From an uncultured Pelagibacteraceae bacterium (GTDB lineage Bacteria > Pseudomonadota > Alphaproteobacteria > Pelagibacterales > Pelagibacteraceae): a DNA stretch of 64,000 bases. The number at the start of each line of letters is the position of its first letter. Positions within the stretch are counted from its first letter, which is position 1. The stretch covers positions 25,334 to 89,333 of the forward strand of contig CACBTT010000004.1 in NCBI GenBank assembly GCA_902542235.1, in the 5' to 3' direction. Both the position numbers and the translations under genes were made by a program. Shown here in pieces: positions 44,799 through 53,542 of the stretch. The notes below the pieces were generated by a model that was not told the origin of the DNA, made no database searches, and saw nothing but the letters and a program-made list of their open reading frames with translations.

Positions 44799-45095
44799 AA
44801 CTACCTCAAAACCCTCAAAATTTGGCGCTCCCAAATATAAGTCTTTGTGTTGACCAGCATTCTTATGAGCTAATTTAAATGCTTCTGATTTAGTCCAGTT
44901 AATAAAATCAGATTTTGAGTTCCAAATACTATGTGAGGCATACAACGAAAATTCATCAGTTTTTTCACCTTTAACTAAATGAAATTCCTTAAAACCAGGC
45001 ACTTCACTGAGGTGAGTATCTCGTTTCCTCCAAACTTTTTCAAATTCGTTTTCTTTGCCATGTAAGATTTTAAATCTATTCATTGCAATATACAT
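44793..45095 (-). CDS. Antibiotic-biosynthesis-monooxygenase-fold (ABM) small protein
   Basis: A 100-residue ferredoxin-like alpha/beta-barrel protein: MYIAMNRFKILHGKENEFEKVW, HLSEVPGFKEFHLVKG and FINWTKSEAFKLAH, matching the ABM/IsdG-HmoB type. The SEAFKLAHKNAG segment resembles the haem-degrading subgroup, where a His binds haem; this subfunction is a guess. It is 2 bp downstream of the nitroreductase gene. Confidence 0.75.
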   Translation of the reverse strand: MYIAMNRFKILHGKENEFEKVWRKRDTHLSEVPGFKEFHLVKGEKTDEFSLYASHSIWNSKSDFINWTKSEAFKLAHKNAGQHKDLYLGAPNFEGFEVVL

Positions 45096-45097
45096 AA

Positions 45098-45661
45098 TTA
45101 TAAATATTCAATGACATTTGCAGGATCAGGTCTTCTTCTTTCATTTGGTTCTTCTGTTTTGTGTCCAATATAAATAAATCCTGCTATTTGATCGGTTTCT
45201 TTCTCACAGCCTAAGTAACTTAAGACTTTTTTATTGTAAGCGTACCACTCAGTTAACCATTGTCCAGCATAACCAAGTAATTGAGCACATGACAATAAAT
45301 TCATACAGACAGCACCAGCCGATAATCTCATTTCCCATTCAGGAATTGATGGATGGTCGAAAGGTGATGAGATCACTGCAAGTACTACACTTGCTCTTTG
45401 TAGTCTTTTAGATTCGATCTCTAACATATCAGGTTGAGCTTGAGGATTTTTGATTTTGAATTCTGGTAAAATTATTTCCTCGTCTATCTTTTTCAACTTA
45501 TCTCCCTTTATAACTTTGATCTTCCATGGATTTAATGCTCCATGATCAGGAACTCTTATACCTGCGGATAAAATCTTAAAAAGATCTTCATCGGGTATTG
45601 GATTATTTAGCATCTTTTTTGCTAGTACCGACCTTCTTTTTGAGTAAAAATTACTATCCAT
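45098..45661 (-). CDS. Nitroreductase-family FMN oxidoreductase
   Basis: A 187-residue protein with the nitroreductase layout: N-terminal FYSKRRSVLAKKM (FMN-phosphate Arg pair), AGIRVPDHGALNPWKIKVIK, RLSAGAVCMNLLSCAQLLGY and IAGFIYIGHK. It resembles the YdjA subgroup of short nitroreductases. Substrate unknown. It forms a minus-strand pair with the ABM gene. Confidence 0.85.
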   Translation of the reverse strand: MDSNFYSKRRSVLAKKMLNNPIPDEDLFKILSAGIRVPDHGALNPWKIKVIKGDKLKKIDEEIILPEFKIKNPQAQPDMLEIESKRLQRASVVLAVISSPFDHPSIPEWEMRLSAGAVCMNLLSCAQLLGYAGQWLTEWYAYNKKVLSYLGCEKETDQIAGFIYIGHKTEEPNERRRPDPANVIEYL

Positions 45662-45753
45662 AACGTATTTTAATTTAAGAATAATAACGAAATGTCCTTT
45701 TACTTCTAGACTAAAATTGACACTCTTTAAAATATGCTAATTTTTTTACTATT

Positions 45754-46767
45754 TCACGAAAAAGCATCTATCCAGTTACCTTGTGTAGATGCTTTTGAAT
45801 ATTCAGTGGCTCTACCTTCAAAGAAGTTCATATGCTCTACTGCATTTAACATCGTGTCTAACCACGTTAATGGGTTTTTCTGAACATCATATATTGGCTC
45901 AAGACCTAACTGGGTTAATCTTCTATTTCCAATGAACCTTATGTAATCTTTAACTTCTTGAGCAGTTAATCCTTGCATTGGACCCATTTCAAAAGCTAGA
46001 TCAATAAATGCATCTTCGTGTTCAATTATAGTTCTGCAAGCTTCATAAAGTTCTTTTTTAAGTTTTGGTGTCCAAATCTCAGGGTTTTCTTTAATGAACT
46101 CTTTAAAAATTCTAATCATGGAATTACAATGAAGAGTTTCATCTCTTACTGACCAAGTAACTATCTGACCCATTCCTTTAAGTTTGTTGTGTCTTGGGAA
46201 GTTTAATAAAATTGCAAAACTTGCAAATAATTGAAGACCTTCTGTGAAGGCACTGAACACAGCAACAGTTTTTGCAATATCTTCTTTTGAATTTACATTA
46301 AAGTTTTGCATGTAATCATATTTATCTTTCATTTCTTTGTACTTCATGAATGCAGAGTATTCTGACTCTGGCATTCCAATTGTATCTAATAGATGTGAAT
46401 AAGCTGCTACATGGACTGTCTCCATAGAGGCAAATGCTGTCATCATCATTAAAACTTCTGTAGGTTTAAATACAGTTGTGTAATGTCTTAAATAACAGTT
46501 ATTAACTTCAACATCTGCTTGAGTAAAAAATCTAAAAATTTGAGTTAGTAAGTTTTTTTCAGACTCAGAAAGATTTTTTTGCCAATCTCTGACATCGTCA
46601 CCAAGTGGAACTTCTTCTGGTAACCAATGAATTCTTTGTTGAGTTAACCAAGCATCATAACACCATGGATATCTGAATGGTTTGTAAACTGGGTTCTCAA
46701 CTAATAGACCCATTTTTTTTGGTTCTACAATTTTTTGTTTTGTATCTTTTAAACTTTCTACTGACAT
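45754..46767 (-). CDS. nrdB: Ribonucleotide reductase class I, beta subunit
   Basis: A 337-residue radical-generating di-metal subunit. Metal and radical residues are in place: the ASMETVHVAAYSHLL segment holds E, H and the Tyr at the E. coli Y122 position; the second Glu-rich helix is seen in FSAFTEGLQLFASF and SVRDETLHCNSM. I set the start at the ATG 46767 (MSVESLKDTKQ): an AGGAG lies 8 nt upstream, whereas the GTG at 46776 overlaps that site. It overlaps the nrdA 3' end by 10 bp. No N-terminal ATP-cone. Confidence 0.95.
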   Translation of the reverse strand: MSVESLKDTKQKIVEPKKMGLLVENPVYKPFRYPWCYDAWLTQQRIHWLPEEVPLGDDVRDWQKNLSESEKNLLTQIFRFFTQADVEVNNCYLRHYTTVFKPTEVLMMMTAFASMETVHVAAYSHLLDTIGMPESEYSAFMKYKEMKDKYDYMQNFNVNSKEDIAKTVAVFSAFTEGLQLFASFAILLNFPRHNKLKGMGQIVTWSVRDETLHCNSMIRIFKEFIKENPEIWTPKLKKELYEACRTIIEHEDAFIDLAFEMGPMQGLTAQEVKDYIRFIGNRRLTQLGLEPIYDVQKNPLTWLDTMLNAVEHMNFFEGRATEYSKASTQGNWIDAFS

Positions 46768-48695
46768 GATAAACACTCCTCATATTCTGATTGTTGATTT
46801 TCTTGTTTCTTAGATTTGTAAACATTTGCAGTTACATCTGTAGAATTTGCATCGTTTACGTTTTCCGCTCTTTGTATTGATTTAGATCTGCAGTAATAAA
46901 GACTCTTCAATCCTTTTTTCCAAGCTTGGAAATGGATTTGGTGTAAGTCCCTTTTATGAATATCTGCAGGTATAAATATATTTATTGATTGTGCTTGAGA
47001 AATATGAGGAGTTCTATCTGCACCTAACTCCACGATCCATTTCTGGTCTAGTTCAAAAGCTGTTTTAAATACGTCTTTTTCTTGTTGTGTTAAAAAATCA
47101 AGATGAGAAATTGAACCTTGATTGGTTGTGATACTTGACCATGTTTCATCATCATTTTTACCGTGCTTCTCTAATAATTTACTTAGATATTTATTTCTAA
47201 CATTAAATGATCCAGACAAAGTTTTATGTGTATAACTATTTGCTGCAATTGGTTCAACTCCTGGAGATGTTCCACCACAAATGATTGAAATTGAAGCAGT
47301 TGGAGCTATTGCAGTTTTATTTGAAAATCTTTCATTAATACCATAATCAGCAGCATCTGGACACGCACCTCTTTCATCGGCCAAATCTTTTGAAGCTTGA
47401 TCAACCTGTTTTTGGATACTTTCAAATATTTTTTTATTCCAAACTTTACTCATCACAGACTCAAAAGGAATCATTTTTTGTTGGAAGAATGAATGAAGAC
47501 CCATAACGCCTAAACCAACACTTCTCTCTTTTAATGCTGAATAAACTGCATCACTAAATGACTCAGGTGCTTTTTCAGTAAAGTCCGTTAATACATTATC
47601 TAAAAATCTCATTACGTCTGGAACAAAGTTTTCATCGTCTTTCCATTCATCATAAGTTTCTAAATTTAAAGATGATAAACAACATACTGCCGTTCTATCT
47701 CTACCCTCTTTATCAATTCCTGTTGGTAAAGTTATTTCACTACACAAGTTAGATGTCTTAACAGTTAAACCAGCAAGCTTATGATGTTGAGGTATCATTC
47801 TATTAACTGTGTCAATGAAAACAATATAAGGTTCTCCAGTTTCAATTCTTGCAGTTAATAATCTAATCCATAAATTTCTTGCTGAAACAGTTGCTTGCAC
47901 TGATTGATCTTTTGGACTTTTTAGTGCCCATTGTTCGTCTAACTCAACAGCTCTCATAAATGCATCAGAAACTAAAACACCGTGGTGTAAATTTAATGAT
48001 CTTCTGTTTGGATCACCGCCTGTTGGTCTTCTCATTTCAATAAATTCCTCTATCTCCGGATGATCAATTGGAAGATAACAAGCAGCTGATCCTCTTCTTA
48101 AAGAACCTTGACTGATCGCCATTGTCAAAGAATCCATAACTTTTATGAAAGGAATAATTCCTGAAGTTTTTCCAACTCTTCCAATTTTTTCTCCAATGGA
48201 TCTTAGGTTGCCCCAATAACTTCCAATACCTCCACCTTTAGCAGCCAACCAAACATTTTCACTCCATAGATCTAATATTCCTGTTAAGCTATCCCCTGCT
48301 TCATTTAAAAAACAAGAAATTGGTAAACCTCTTTTTGTTCCACCGTTTGATAAAACTGGTGTTGCTGGCATGAACCATAAATTACTTATGTAGTTGTAAA
48401 GTCTTTGCGCGTGTAAGTTGTCATCTGCATAATGACTTGCAACTCTTGCAAATAAATCTTGGAAAGATTCGTTTTCTCCAAGGTATCTGTCGCTTAATGT
48501 TGCTCTTCCAAAATCTGTTAAATTATTATCTCTAGATCTGTCTATTTTAATAGTTATCCCTTTAGAATTTTGAAACAACTCAGTGTTGTTATTTAGTGAA
48601 AATAAGTCTGGTCTTTTGTCATTATTGCTGATTTTTTCCGCTGGTTTATAATCAGAGACAGCCTTCCTGATTGCCTGAGACAATATTTTGTTCAT
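46758..48695 (-). CDS. nrdA: Ribonucleotide reductase class I, alpha subunit (no ATP-cone)
   Basis: Reduces ribonucleotides to deoxyribonucleotides. 645 residues. Active-site features: ISCFLNEAGDSLTGI (redox Cys), NLCSEITLPT (N, Cys, Glu of the radical site), AVCCLSSLNL (second redox Cys) and the C-terminal shuttle pair in EECLSCQ. The N-terminus runs directly into the catalytic region; the about 90-residue ATP-cone found in E. coli NrdA is absent. Tandem NrdR-like boxes lie upstream (48737-48782). Confidence 0.95.
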   Translation of the reverse strand: MNKILSQAIRKAVSDYKPAEKISNNDKRPDLFSLNNNTELFQNSKGITIKIDRSRDNNLTDFGRATLSDRYLGENESFQDLFARVASHYADDNLHAQRLYNYISNLWFMPATPVLSNGGTKRGLPISCFLNEAGDSLTGILDLWSENVWLAAKGGGIGSYWGNLRSIGEKIGRVGKTSGIIPFIKVMDSLTMAISQGSLRRGSAACYLPIDHPEIEEFIEMRRPTGGDPNRRSLNLHHGVLVSDAFMRAVELDEQWALKSPKDQSVQATVSARNLWIRLLTARIETGEPYIVFIDTVNRMIPQHHKLAGLTVKTSNLCSEITLPTGIDKEGRDRTAVCCLSSLNLETYDEWKDDENFVPDVMRFLDNVLTDFTEKAPESFSDAVYSALKERSVGLGVMGLHSFFQQKMIPFESVMSKVWNKKIFESIQKQVDQASKDLADERGACPDAADYGINERFSNKTAIAPTASISIICGGTSPGVEPIAANSYTHKTLSGSFNVRNKYLSKLLEKHGKNDDETWSSITTNQGSISHLDFLTQQEKDVFKTAFELDQKWIVELGADRTPHISQAQSINIFIPADIHKRDLHQIHFQAWKKGLKSLYYCRSKSIQRAENVNDANSTDVTANVYKSKKQENQQSEYEECLSCQ

Positions 48696-48736
48696 TAAAC
48701 TCCCTTTTTATCTTTATACTAAAAAATCTAGTAAAT

Positions 48737-48782
48737 AACTAGATATAGTGTGTAGATTTACCTGATATACTATATAAATTGT
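48737..48782 (-). promoter_or_regulatory. Tandem NrdR-box-like operators upstream of nrdAB
   Basis: Two near-palindromes, AACTAGATATAGTGTG (48737-48752) and ATACTATATAAATTGT (48767-48782), with centres 30 bp apart. They lie 42-87 bp upstream of the nrdA start. Sequence and spacing fit the known tandem NrdR repressor boxes (about three helical turns apart); the second box is the weaker match. NrdR itself is not in the window. Confidence 0.7.
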
Positions 48783-48856
48783 AAATCAATAGAACATTTA
48801 TAGAACTTATTAAATATTTATCAATAAAAATTTTAAAAAAATGTACATATATCCAC

Positions 48857-50311
48857 ATGAATAATTCAGGAAAAATTGATCCTTACGGTTTTCGGGAATA
48901 TGACGCACGATGGGTATACGAAAAAGACATAGATGACGATGGAATCGTTCAACTTGGTAAAGGCCTTGGAACTCAAATAATTAATCATACAAAGAAAAAT
49001 AATCCTAGAATTATAGTTGGCCAAGACTACAGGTCTTACAGCGAACATATCAAAGAAAAATTAAAAGAGGGTTTGGTTTCAACTGGGTGCAATATAGAAG
49101 ATGTAGGATTATCCTTATCTCCTATGGTTTATTTCGCACAATTTAATTTAAATTCAGATGCTATAGCTATGGTTACAGCAAGTCATAATGAAAATGGTTG
49201 GACAGGTGTAAAAATGGGCATCAAAAAAGGATTAACTCATGCACCTGAAGAAATGAAAGAACTAAAAAATATTACTCTCAATCAAAATTTTATTAATGGT
49301 GAAGGTAATGTAAAAAAAATTGACGATTTTCAGAATGTTTATAAAAATGATTTGATAACAAAAAACCCATTAAATAAAAAAATTAAAGCAGTAGTTGCTT
49401 GTGGCAATGGAACAGCAGGAATATTTGCACCAGAAATTTTAAGAAGTATTGGGTGCGAAGTAATTGAACTTGATTGTGAACTTGATTGGACTTTTCCAAA
49501 ATATAATCCAAATCCTGAAGATTTAGAAATGTTACATGCAATTTCATCAGCTGTTAAAGAAAATAATGCTGATATTGGATTTGGTTTTGATGGAGATGGA
49601 GATAGAGTTGGGGTTATTGATGATAAAGGTAATGAAATCTTTTCAGATAAAATAGGGCTATTAATAGCTAGAAATCTTTCAAAAGATCATAAAAATAGTA
49701 AATTTGTTGTTGATGTAAAATCGACAGGACTTTATTCAAATGACAGAATATTAAACGCGAATAAATGTGAAACAATTTATTGGAAAACTGGTCATTCTCA
49801 TATCAAAAGAAAAGTAAATACCGATAACGCTTTAGCAGGATTTGAAAAAAGTGGTCATTTCTTTTTTAATAAACCTTTGGGATATGGTTATGATGATGGA
49901 ATTAATTCAGCAATACAGGTCTGTAAGTTACTCGATAAAAATAACAAAAAAATGAGTGAAATACTTGGTGAATTACCAACAACTTATCAAAGCCCAACTA
50001 TGGCTCCTTATTGTAAAGATAGTGAAAAATATGATGTAGTTGAGAATTTAGTTAGAGAAATAACAAATATTAAAGAAAATAAAACTAAAGTAGATGATCA
50101 AGAAATCAAGGAAATATTAACTGTTAATGGAGTAAGATTTTCTTTTGATGATGGATCTTGGGGATTAATAAGAGCATCTTCTAATAAACCCTCTTTAGTT
50201 GTAGTTACTGAGAGTCCAACCTCTGAAGATAGAAAAAAGAAGATTTTTGACTTTATTGATAATCTTCTTCAACAAACTGGTAAGGTTGGGGATTACGATC
50301 AAAAAATTTAA
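48857..50311 (+). CDS. Phosphomannomutase/phosphoglucomutase
   Basis: A 484-residue alpha-D-phosphohexomutase. The catalytic phosphoserine lies in MVTASHNENGWTGVK, the Mg-binding loop is FGFDGDGDRVGVID, the sugar-binding loop is GFEKSGHFFF, and the phosphate-binding loop is in the C-terminal domain (IRASSNKPSLVVVTE). It supplies Man-1-P or Glc-1-P for surface polysaccharide. In most members the TASHN motif is followed by Pro; here it is Glu. Preceded by the nrdA regulatory region; single-gene unit. Confidence 0.92.
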   Translation: MNNSGKIDPYGFREYDARWVYEKDIDDDGIVQLGKGLGTQIINHTKKNNPRIIVGQDYRSYSEHIKEKLKEGLVSTGCNIEDVGLSLSPMVYFAQFNLNSDAIAMVTASHNENGWTGVKMGIKKGLTHAPEEMKELKNITLNQNFINGEGNVKKIDDFQNVYKNDLITKNPLNKKIKAVVACGNGTAGIFAPEILRSIGCEVIELDCELDWTFPKYNPNPEDLEMLHAISSAVKENNADIGFGFDGDGDRVGVIDDKGNEIFSDKIGLLIARNLSKDHKNSKFVVDVKSTGLYSNDRILNANKCETIYWKTGHSHIKRKVNTDNALAGFEKSGHFFFNKPLGYGYDDGINSAIQVCKLLDKNNKKMSEILGELPTTYQSPTMAPYCKDSEKYDVVENLVREITNIKENKTKVDDQEIKEILTVNGVRFSFDDGSWGLIRASSNKPSLVVVTESPTSEDRKKKIFDFIDNLLQQTGKVGDYDQKI

Positions 50312-50364
50312 AATTCAACTATAAAGAGTTAAGAAAAAATTAGAGAATCGATTAATATGTTATT

Positions 50365-50400
50365 GAGGTGGCGGAGGGAGACTGAAACCACCTCGTCTCC
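50365..50400. other. GC-rich structured element able to form two interlocking stems
   Basis: In an AT-rich intergenic gap between convergent genes, GAGGTGG (50365-50371) pairs with CCACCTC (50388-50394), and GGAGAC (50377-50382) pairs with GTCTCC (50395-50400). The pairs interlock, giving a pseudoknot or two alternative hairpins. There is no T-run on either side, so it is not a canonical terminator. It may end or protect the transcripts of the phosphomannomutase gene and the operon ending at 50400. Function unknown. Confidence 0.6.
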
Positions 50401-51233
50401 TAAGTCACTAAAAATCTATATAAAAATAAAGTACCAATAACATAAAGAAAAACACCAAATAACCTTTGAGTTTTAATTCTATCTAGATCTTGAACTGTTT
50501 TTGCCCCAATCCTTGCCATTAATGTGGTTATTGGAACAAAAATTATAAATGCAGGTATATTAATAAATCCAATACTGAGTGGGATATCGGCTTTTAACAT
50601 CAAGCCAGACGTAAAGAATCCAATTGATCCAAATAGAGCTATTATAAATCCAATGGCTGCAGAGGTTCCTATTGCTAAGTTAATAGGATAACCAAAGTAT
50701 CTTAGTATAGGAACATTCATCATAGCTCCTGTTATGCCCATAGGAGCAGATATTAATCCAGACAAAAATCCAAATATTATTCTTGGGAAAATATTAAATT
50801 TTTTCTTAATTTTTTTTTTCTTTTCACTTTGTAACAACAAGTAAGCTCCAAAAAAGAAAACAACAGCAGAAAAAAAGAATAATAATGTTTTGGTATTCAT
50901 CAATGCTGCCATCAATGTTCCAGAGAAAACTCCAATAATTACAAATGTCCCATAATTTTTAATTATTTTAAAATCTACAGCATTATATTTTCTATGAGTT
51001 AATACTGAAGCTGTAGCTGTTAAAATTGTTATTGAGAAAGCTGTCCCTACAGATAAATGCATTAAATAATCTTTATCCACGTTAAATGCTTCAAATACAA
51101 AAAATAAAAATGGAACTGAAATTAATCCTCCACCGATACCAAAAAAACCTGCAAAAAAACCAACTGGAACAGCGGCTGCCATCATTAAAAAAATAAAATA
51201 AATATTATTTATCTCTAAAAGAGTATTATTCAA
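50400..51233 (-). CDS. TauE/SafE (TSUP) family membrane permease
   Basis: A 277-residue inner-membrane protein with about eight hydrophobic helices and the two family repeats: PVGFFAGFFGIGGGLISVPFL near residues 20-40 and FLSGLISAPMGITGAMMNVP near 155-175. TSUP proteins export sulphite, sulphoacetate or similar organic anions. The start overlaps dusA by 8 bp, and the gene ends the dctP-dctQ-dctM-decarboxylase-dusA run. Its ligand may relate to that pathway, but this is speculation. Confidence 0.88.
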   Translation of the reverse strand: MNNTLLEINNIYFIFLMMAAAVPVGFFAGFFGIGGGLISVPFLFFVFEAFNVDKDYLMHLSVGTAFSITILTATASVLTHRKYNAVDFKIIKNYGTFVIIGVFSGTLMAALMNTKTLLFFFSAVVFFFGAYLLLQSEKKKKIKKKFNIFPRIIFGFLSGLISAPMGITGAMMNVPILRYFGYPINLAIGTSAAIGFIIALFGSIGFFTSGLMLKADIPLSIGFINIPAFIIFVPITTLMARIGAKTVQDLDRIKTQRLFGVFLYVIGTLFLYRFLVT

Positions 51234-52227
51234 TTTGGCCTGCCGATATACTTTGTGGATTAAACTTTACTTTATCCATTATGTGATCAATTTTCTTAAC
51301 ATCGGCATCTCTTACACACATATTTTCACTTAAATATCTTTTCCAAAAACTTGAACCTGTTTGTCCATGAAATAAACCGAGGGTATGTCTCATAATTTGA
51401 TTTAATCTTGTACCTTTTTTTATCTCTTCTTTTACATACTCAATTAGTTTCTCGACAACTTCTTGTCTTGTCAAAACTTCACTATTATTAAAAATTTTAT
51501 TTTCAATATCTGCTAACATGTAAGGAGAATGATAAATTGACCTTCCAATCATAACACCATCTACATTATCTAAATGTTCTTTGATTTGATCAGTAGACGT
51601 TATGCCTCCATTAATTATTATTTCTAAATCTTGAAAATCTTTTTTTAATCTATTTACGTATTCATATTTCAAAGGTGGAATGTTTAAATTTTGTTTAGGT
51701 GTAAATTTTCCCAACATTGCTTTTCTGGCATGGATTATAAAAGTTTTAACACCTGTCTCTTTTAAAATATTCACAAAATTATATAAATTTTCGTATTGAT
51801 CAACATTGTCATATCCGATTCTAGTTTTAACTGTTACAGGAAGTGATGTTTTTGAAATCATTTCACTTAGACAATCAGCAACAAGATTAGGTTCTTGAAT
51901 TAAACAAGCCCCAAATCTATTTTTCTGAACTTTTTTACTTGGACAACCTAAATTTAAATTTATTTCATCATAACCAAATTCTTCACCTAAATATGCTGCA
52001 TTTCCTAATAGTTTTGGAGAAGAACCACCAAGTTGCAGAGCAACAGGTTTTTCTCTCATATCAAATTCTAATAGTTTCTTTTTATCTCCTCTATCAATAG
52101 CTTCTGAGACAATCATTTCAGTATAGAGAAAAACGTTTTTACTAATTAGTCTTAAGAAAAATCTTTCATGTTTGTCTGTGCAGTCCATCATTGGAGCAAC
52201 AGAAACAGTTCTATTTAATCTAGACAT
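51226..52227 (-). CDS. dusA: tRNA-dihydrouridine synthase A
   Basis: A 333-residue FMN TIM-barrel enzyme that reduces uridine in the tRNA D-loop. Blocks: VAPMMDCTDKHERFFLRLI, PVALQLGGSSPKLLG, NLNLGCPSKKVQKNRFGACL (catalytic Cys), VTVKTRIGYD, IHARKAMLGKFTPKQN and GVMIGRSIYHSP. The HARK and MMDCTD features are DusA-type. It overlaps the malonyl-CoA decarboxylase gene upstream and the TSUP gene downstream by 8 bp each. Confidence 0.95.
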   Translation of the reverse strand: MSRLNRTVSVAPMMDCTDKHERFFLRLISKNVFLYTEMIVSEAIDRGDKKKLLEFDMREKPVALQLGGSSPKLLGNAAYLGEEFGYDEINLNLGCPSKKVQKNRFGACLIQEPNLVADCLSEMISKTSLPVTVKTRIGYDNVDQYENLYNFVNILKETGVKTFIIHARKAMLGKFTPKQNLNIPPLKYEYVNRLKKDFQDLEIIINGGITSTDQIKEHLDNVDGVMIGRSIYHSPYMLADIENKIFNNSEVLTRQEVVEKLIEYVKEEIKKGTRLNQIMRHTLGLFHGQTGSSFWKRYLSENMCVRDADVKKIDHIMDKVKFNPQSISAGQIE

Positions 52228-53527
52228 ATTTTTTGAGTTTACTTGATATATTAATTTTTTTTTCGTTTACATACTCTTGATGATTTTGCTCAATTTTCCC
52301 AAGTTCATATTTGTAATTAACCATTATTCCAAATGACCTTTTAAAACCAACATCGGACACATTTGCATTTATTACAATATCGTCAATTTCTGCACCGTTA
52401 TTTAGATGAAATCTACAAACATCATTAATAGGAAAACCTAGATCATTTTTTTGAATAGCTAAATAATCTAGAGCAATTTTTGTAAGTAAATCTTTATTGT
52501 CTATAAATTTTCTATCTCCAATTTTTAATCCTAATGATTTAAGAAATTCAACTTTAGGGAAATTTTCTTTTTTAACTATTTCTCCTAATTTTTCATTATC
52601 TAAAGACTTAACCCAATCGGCAAATCCTATCATTGGAGAAAGTGTTCCAAAATTCTTTACATCAGGTAATTCTTCTTGTAACTCATAGACAACTCTTTTG
52701 ATTAAAAAATTTCCTAAAGTAACCCTAGATAGTCCCTCTTGACAGTTACTAATTGAGTAAAATGTTGCAGTGTCATAATTTTCTTTTTTCTCATTATTGG
52801 GTCGTGTCAACTCTTGAATGGACTTAGCTAAACCTTTAGTTAATGCAATCTCGACAAAAATAATTGGTTCATCATCTAAAGCAGGATGAAAATAAGCAAA
52901 AAATCTTCTATTTTCTCCAAGTCTAATTTTTAATTCATTCATATCTTTCATTGAATGAACTTTCTCATATTTTAGTAATTTTTCTAATATTGCTGCTTTT
53001 GTATCCCAAGTAATTTTTCTTAATTTTAAAAATCCAGGATTGAACCAGTTTTTAAAGATATCTATGAGATCATAGTCTAAATCTTTTAATTCTGGATTTT
53101 TAATTAAGAACATTTGCAAATCCTCTCTTAAAGAAACTATTTCTGGTGTACCATTTGGTGCCATATTTAATCTCTTAAATAATTCTTTACGTTTGCCTGA
53201 TGATATTCTTGATAAATTTAAAATTGACCTACTATTTTTGTTTTGACTATAATCTTTTATTGCCTCATCTATGCTATCTGAATTTGGCTTATATTTTTCA
53301 TTAACTTGTAATAAGAATTTTAATTTTTCATCGTCAGATAAGTTATGATACCTAAACAATACATCTCTTGCTAATGTAATTCCAAATGCTGCTCCTTTAG
53401 ATGATAAAAGGTCATCACAAAGCTCGATCAAATCTCTTTTTTTAGAGAATTTTTTTAATGATTTTTTCTCTAAAATTTTTTGACCAGCATCAGCAATCGT
53501 CTCGAATAATCTTTTTATATTTAACAT
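52220..53527 (-). CDS. Malonyl-CoA decarboxylase
   Basis: Converts malonyl-CoA to acetyl-CoA and CO2. A 435-residue protein with the MCD-specific N-terminal helical domain and the acetyltransferase-like catalytic domain: RRFFAYFHPALDDEPIIFVE, ATFYSISNCQEGLSRVTLGN and FGTLSPMIGFADWV, ending with the FHLNNGAEIDDI and GIMVNYKYEL blocks. It lies 15 bp downstream of the TRAP dctM gene in the same orientation. This is the arrangement seen in malonate-utilisation clusters, but malonyl-CoA synthetase is not present. Confidence 0.93.
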   Translation of the reverse strand: MLNIKRLFETIADAGQKILEKKSLKKFSKKRDLIELCDDLLSSKGAAFGITLARDVLFRYHNLSDDEKLKFLLQVNEKYKPNSDSIDEAIKDYSQNKNSRSILNLSRISSGKRKELFKRLNMAPNGTPEIVSLREDLQMFLIKNPELKDLDYDLIDIFKNWFNPGFLKLRKITWDTKAAILEKLLKYEKVHSMKDMNELKIRLGENRRFFAYFHPALDDEPIIFVEIALTKGLAKSIQELTRPNNEKKENYDTATFYSISNCQEGLSRVTLGNFLIKRVVYELQEELPDVKNFGTLSPMIGFADWVKSLDNEKLGEIVKKENFPKVEFLKSLGLKIGDRKFIDNKDLLTKIALDYLAIQKNDLGFPINDVCRFHLNNGAEIDDIVINANVSDVGFKRSFGIMVNYKYELGKIEQNHQEYVNEKKINISSKLKKYV

Positions 53528-53542
53528 GGTGCTTTTTATATA

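Noticed and set aside
50365..50400. A tRNA remnant (the minus strand reads GGAGAC...GTCTCC...GCCA, like a serine tRNA acceptor)
   Set aside because: Only 36 nt, no D-, anticodon or T-arm, and the interlocking stems explain the sequence better.
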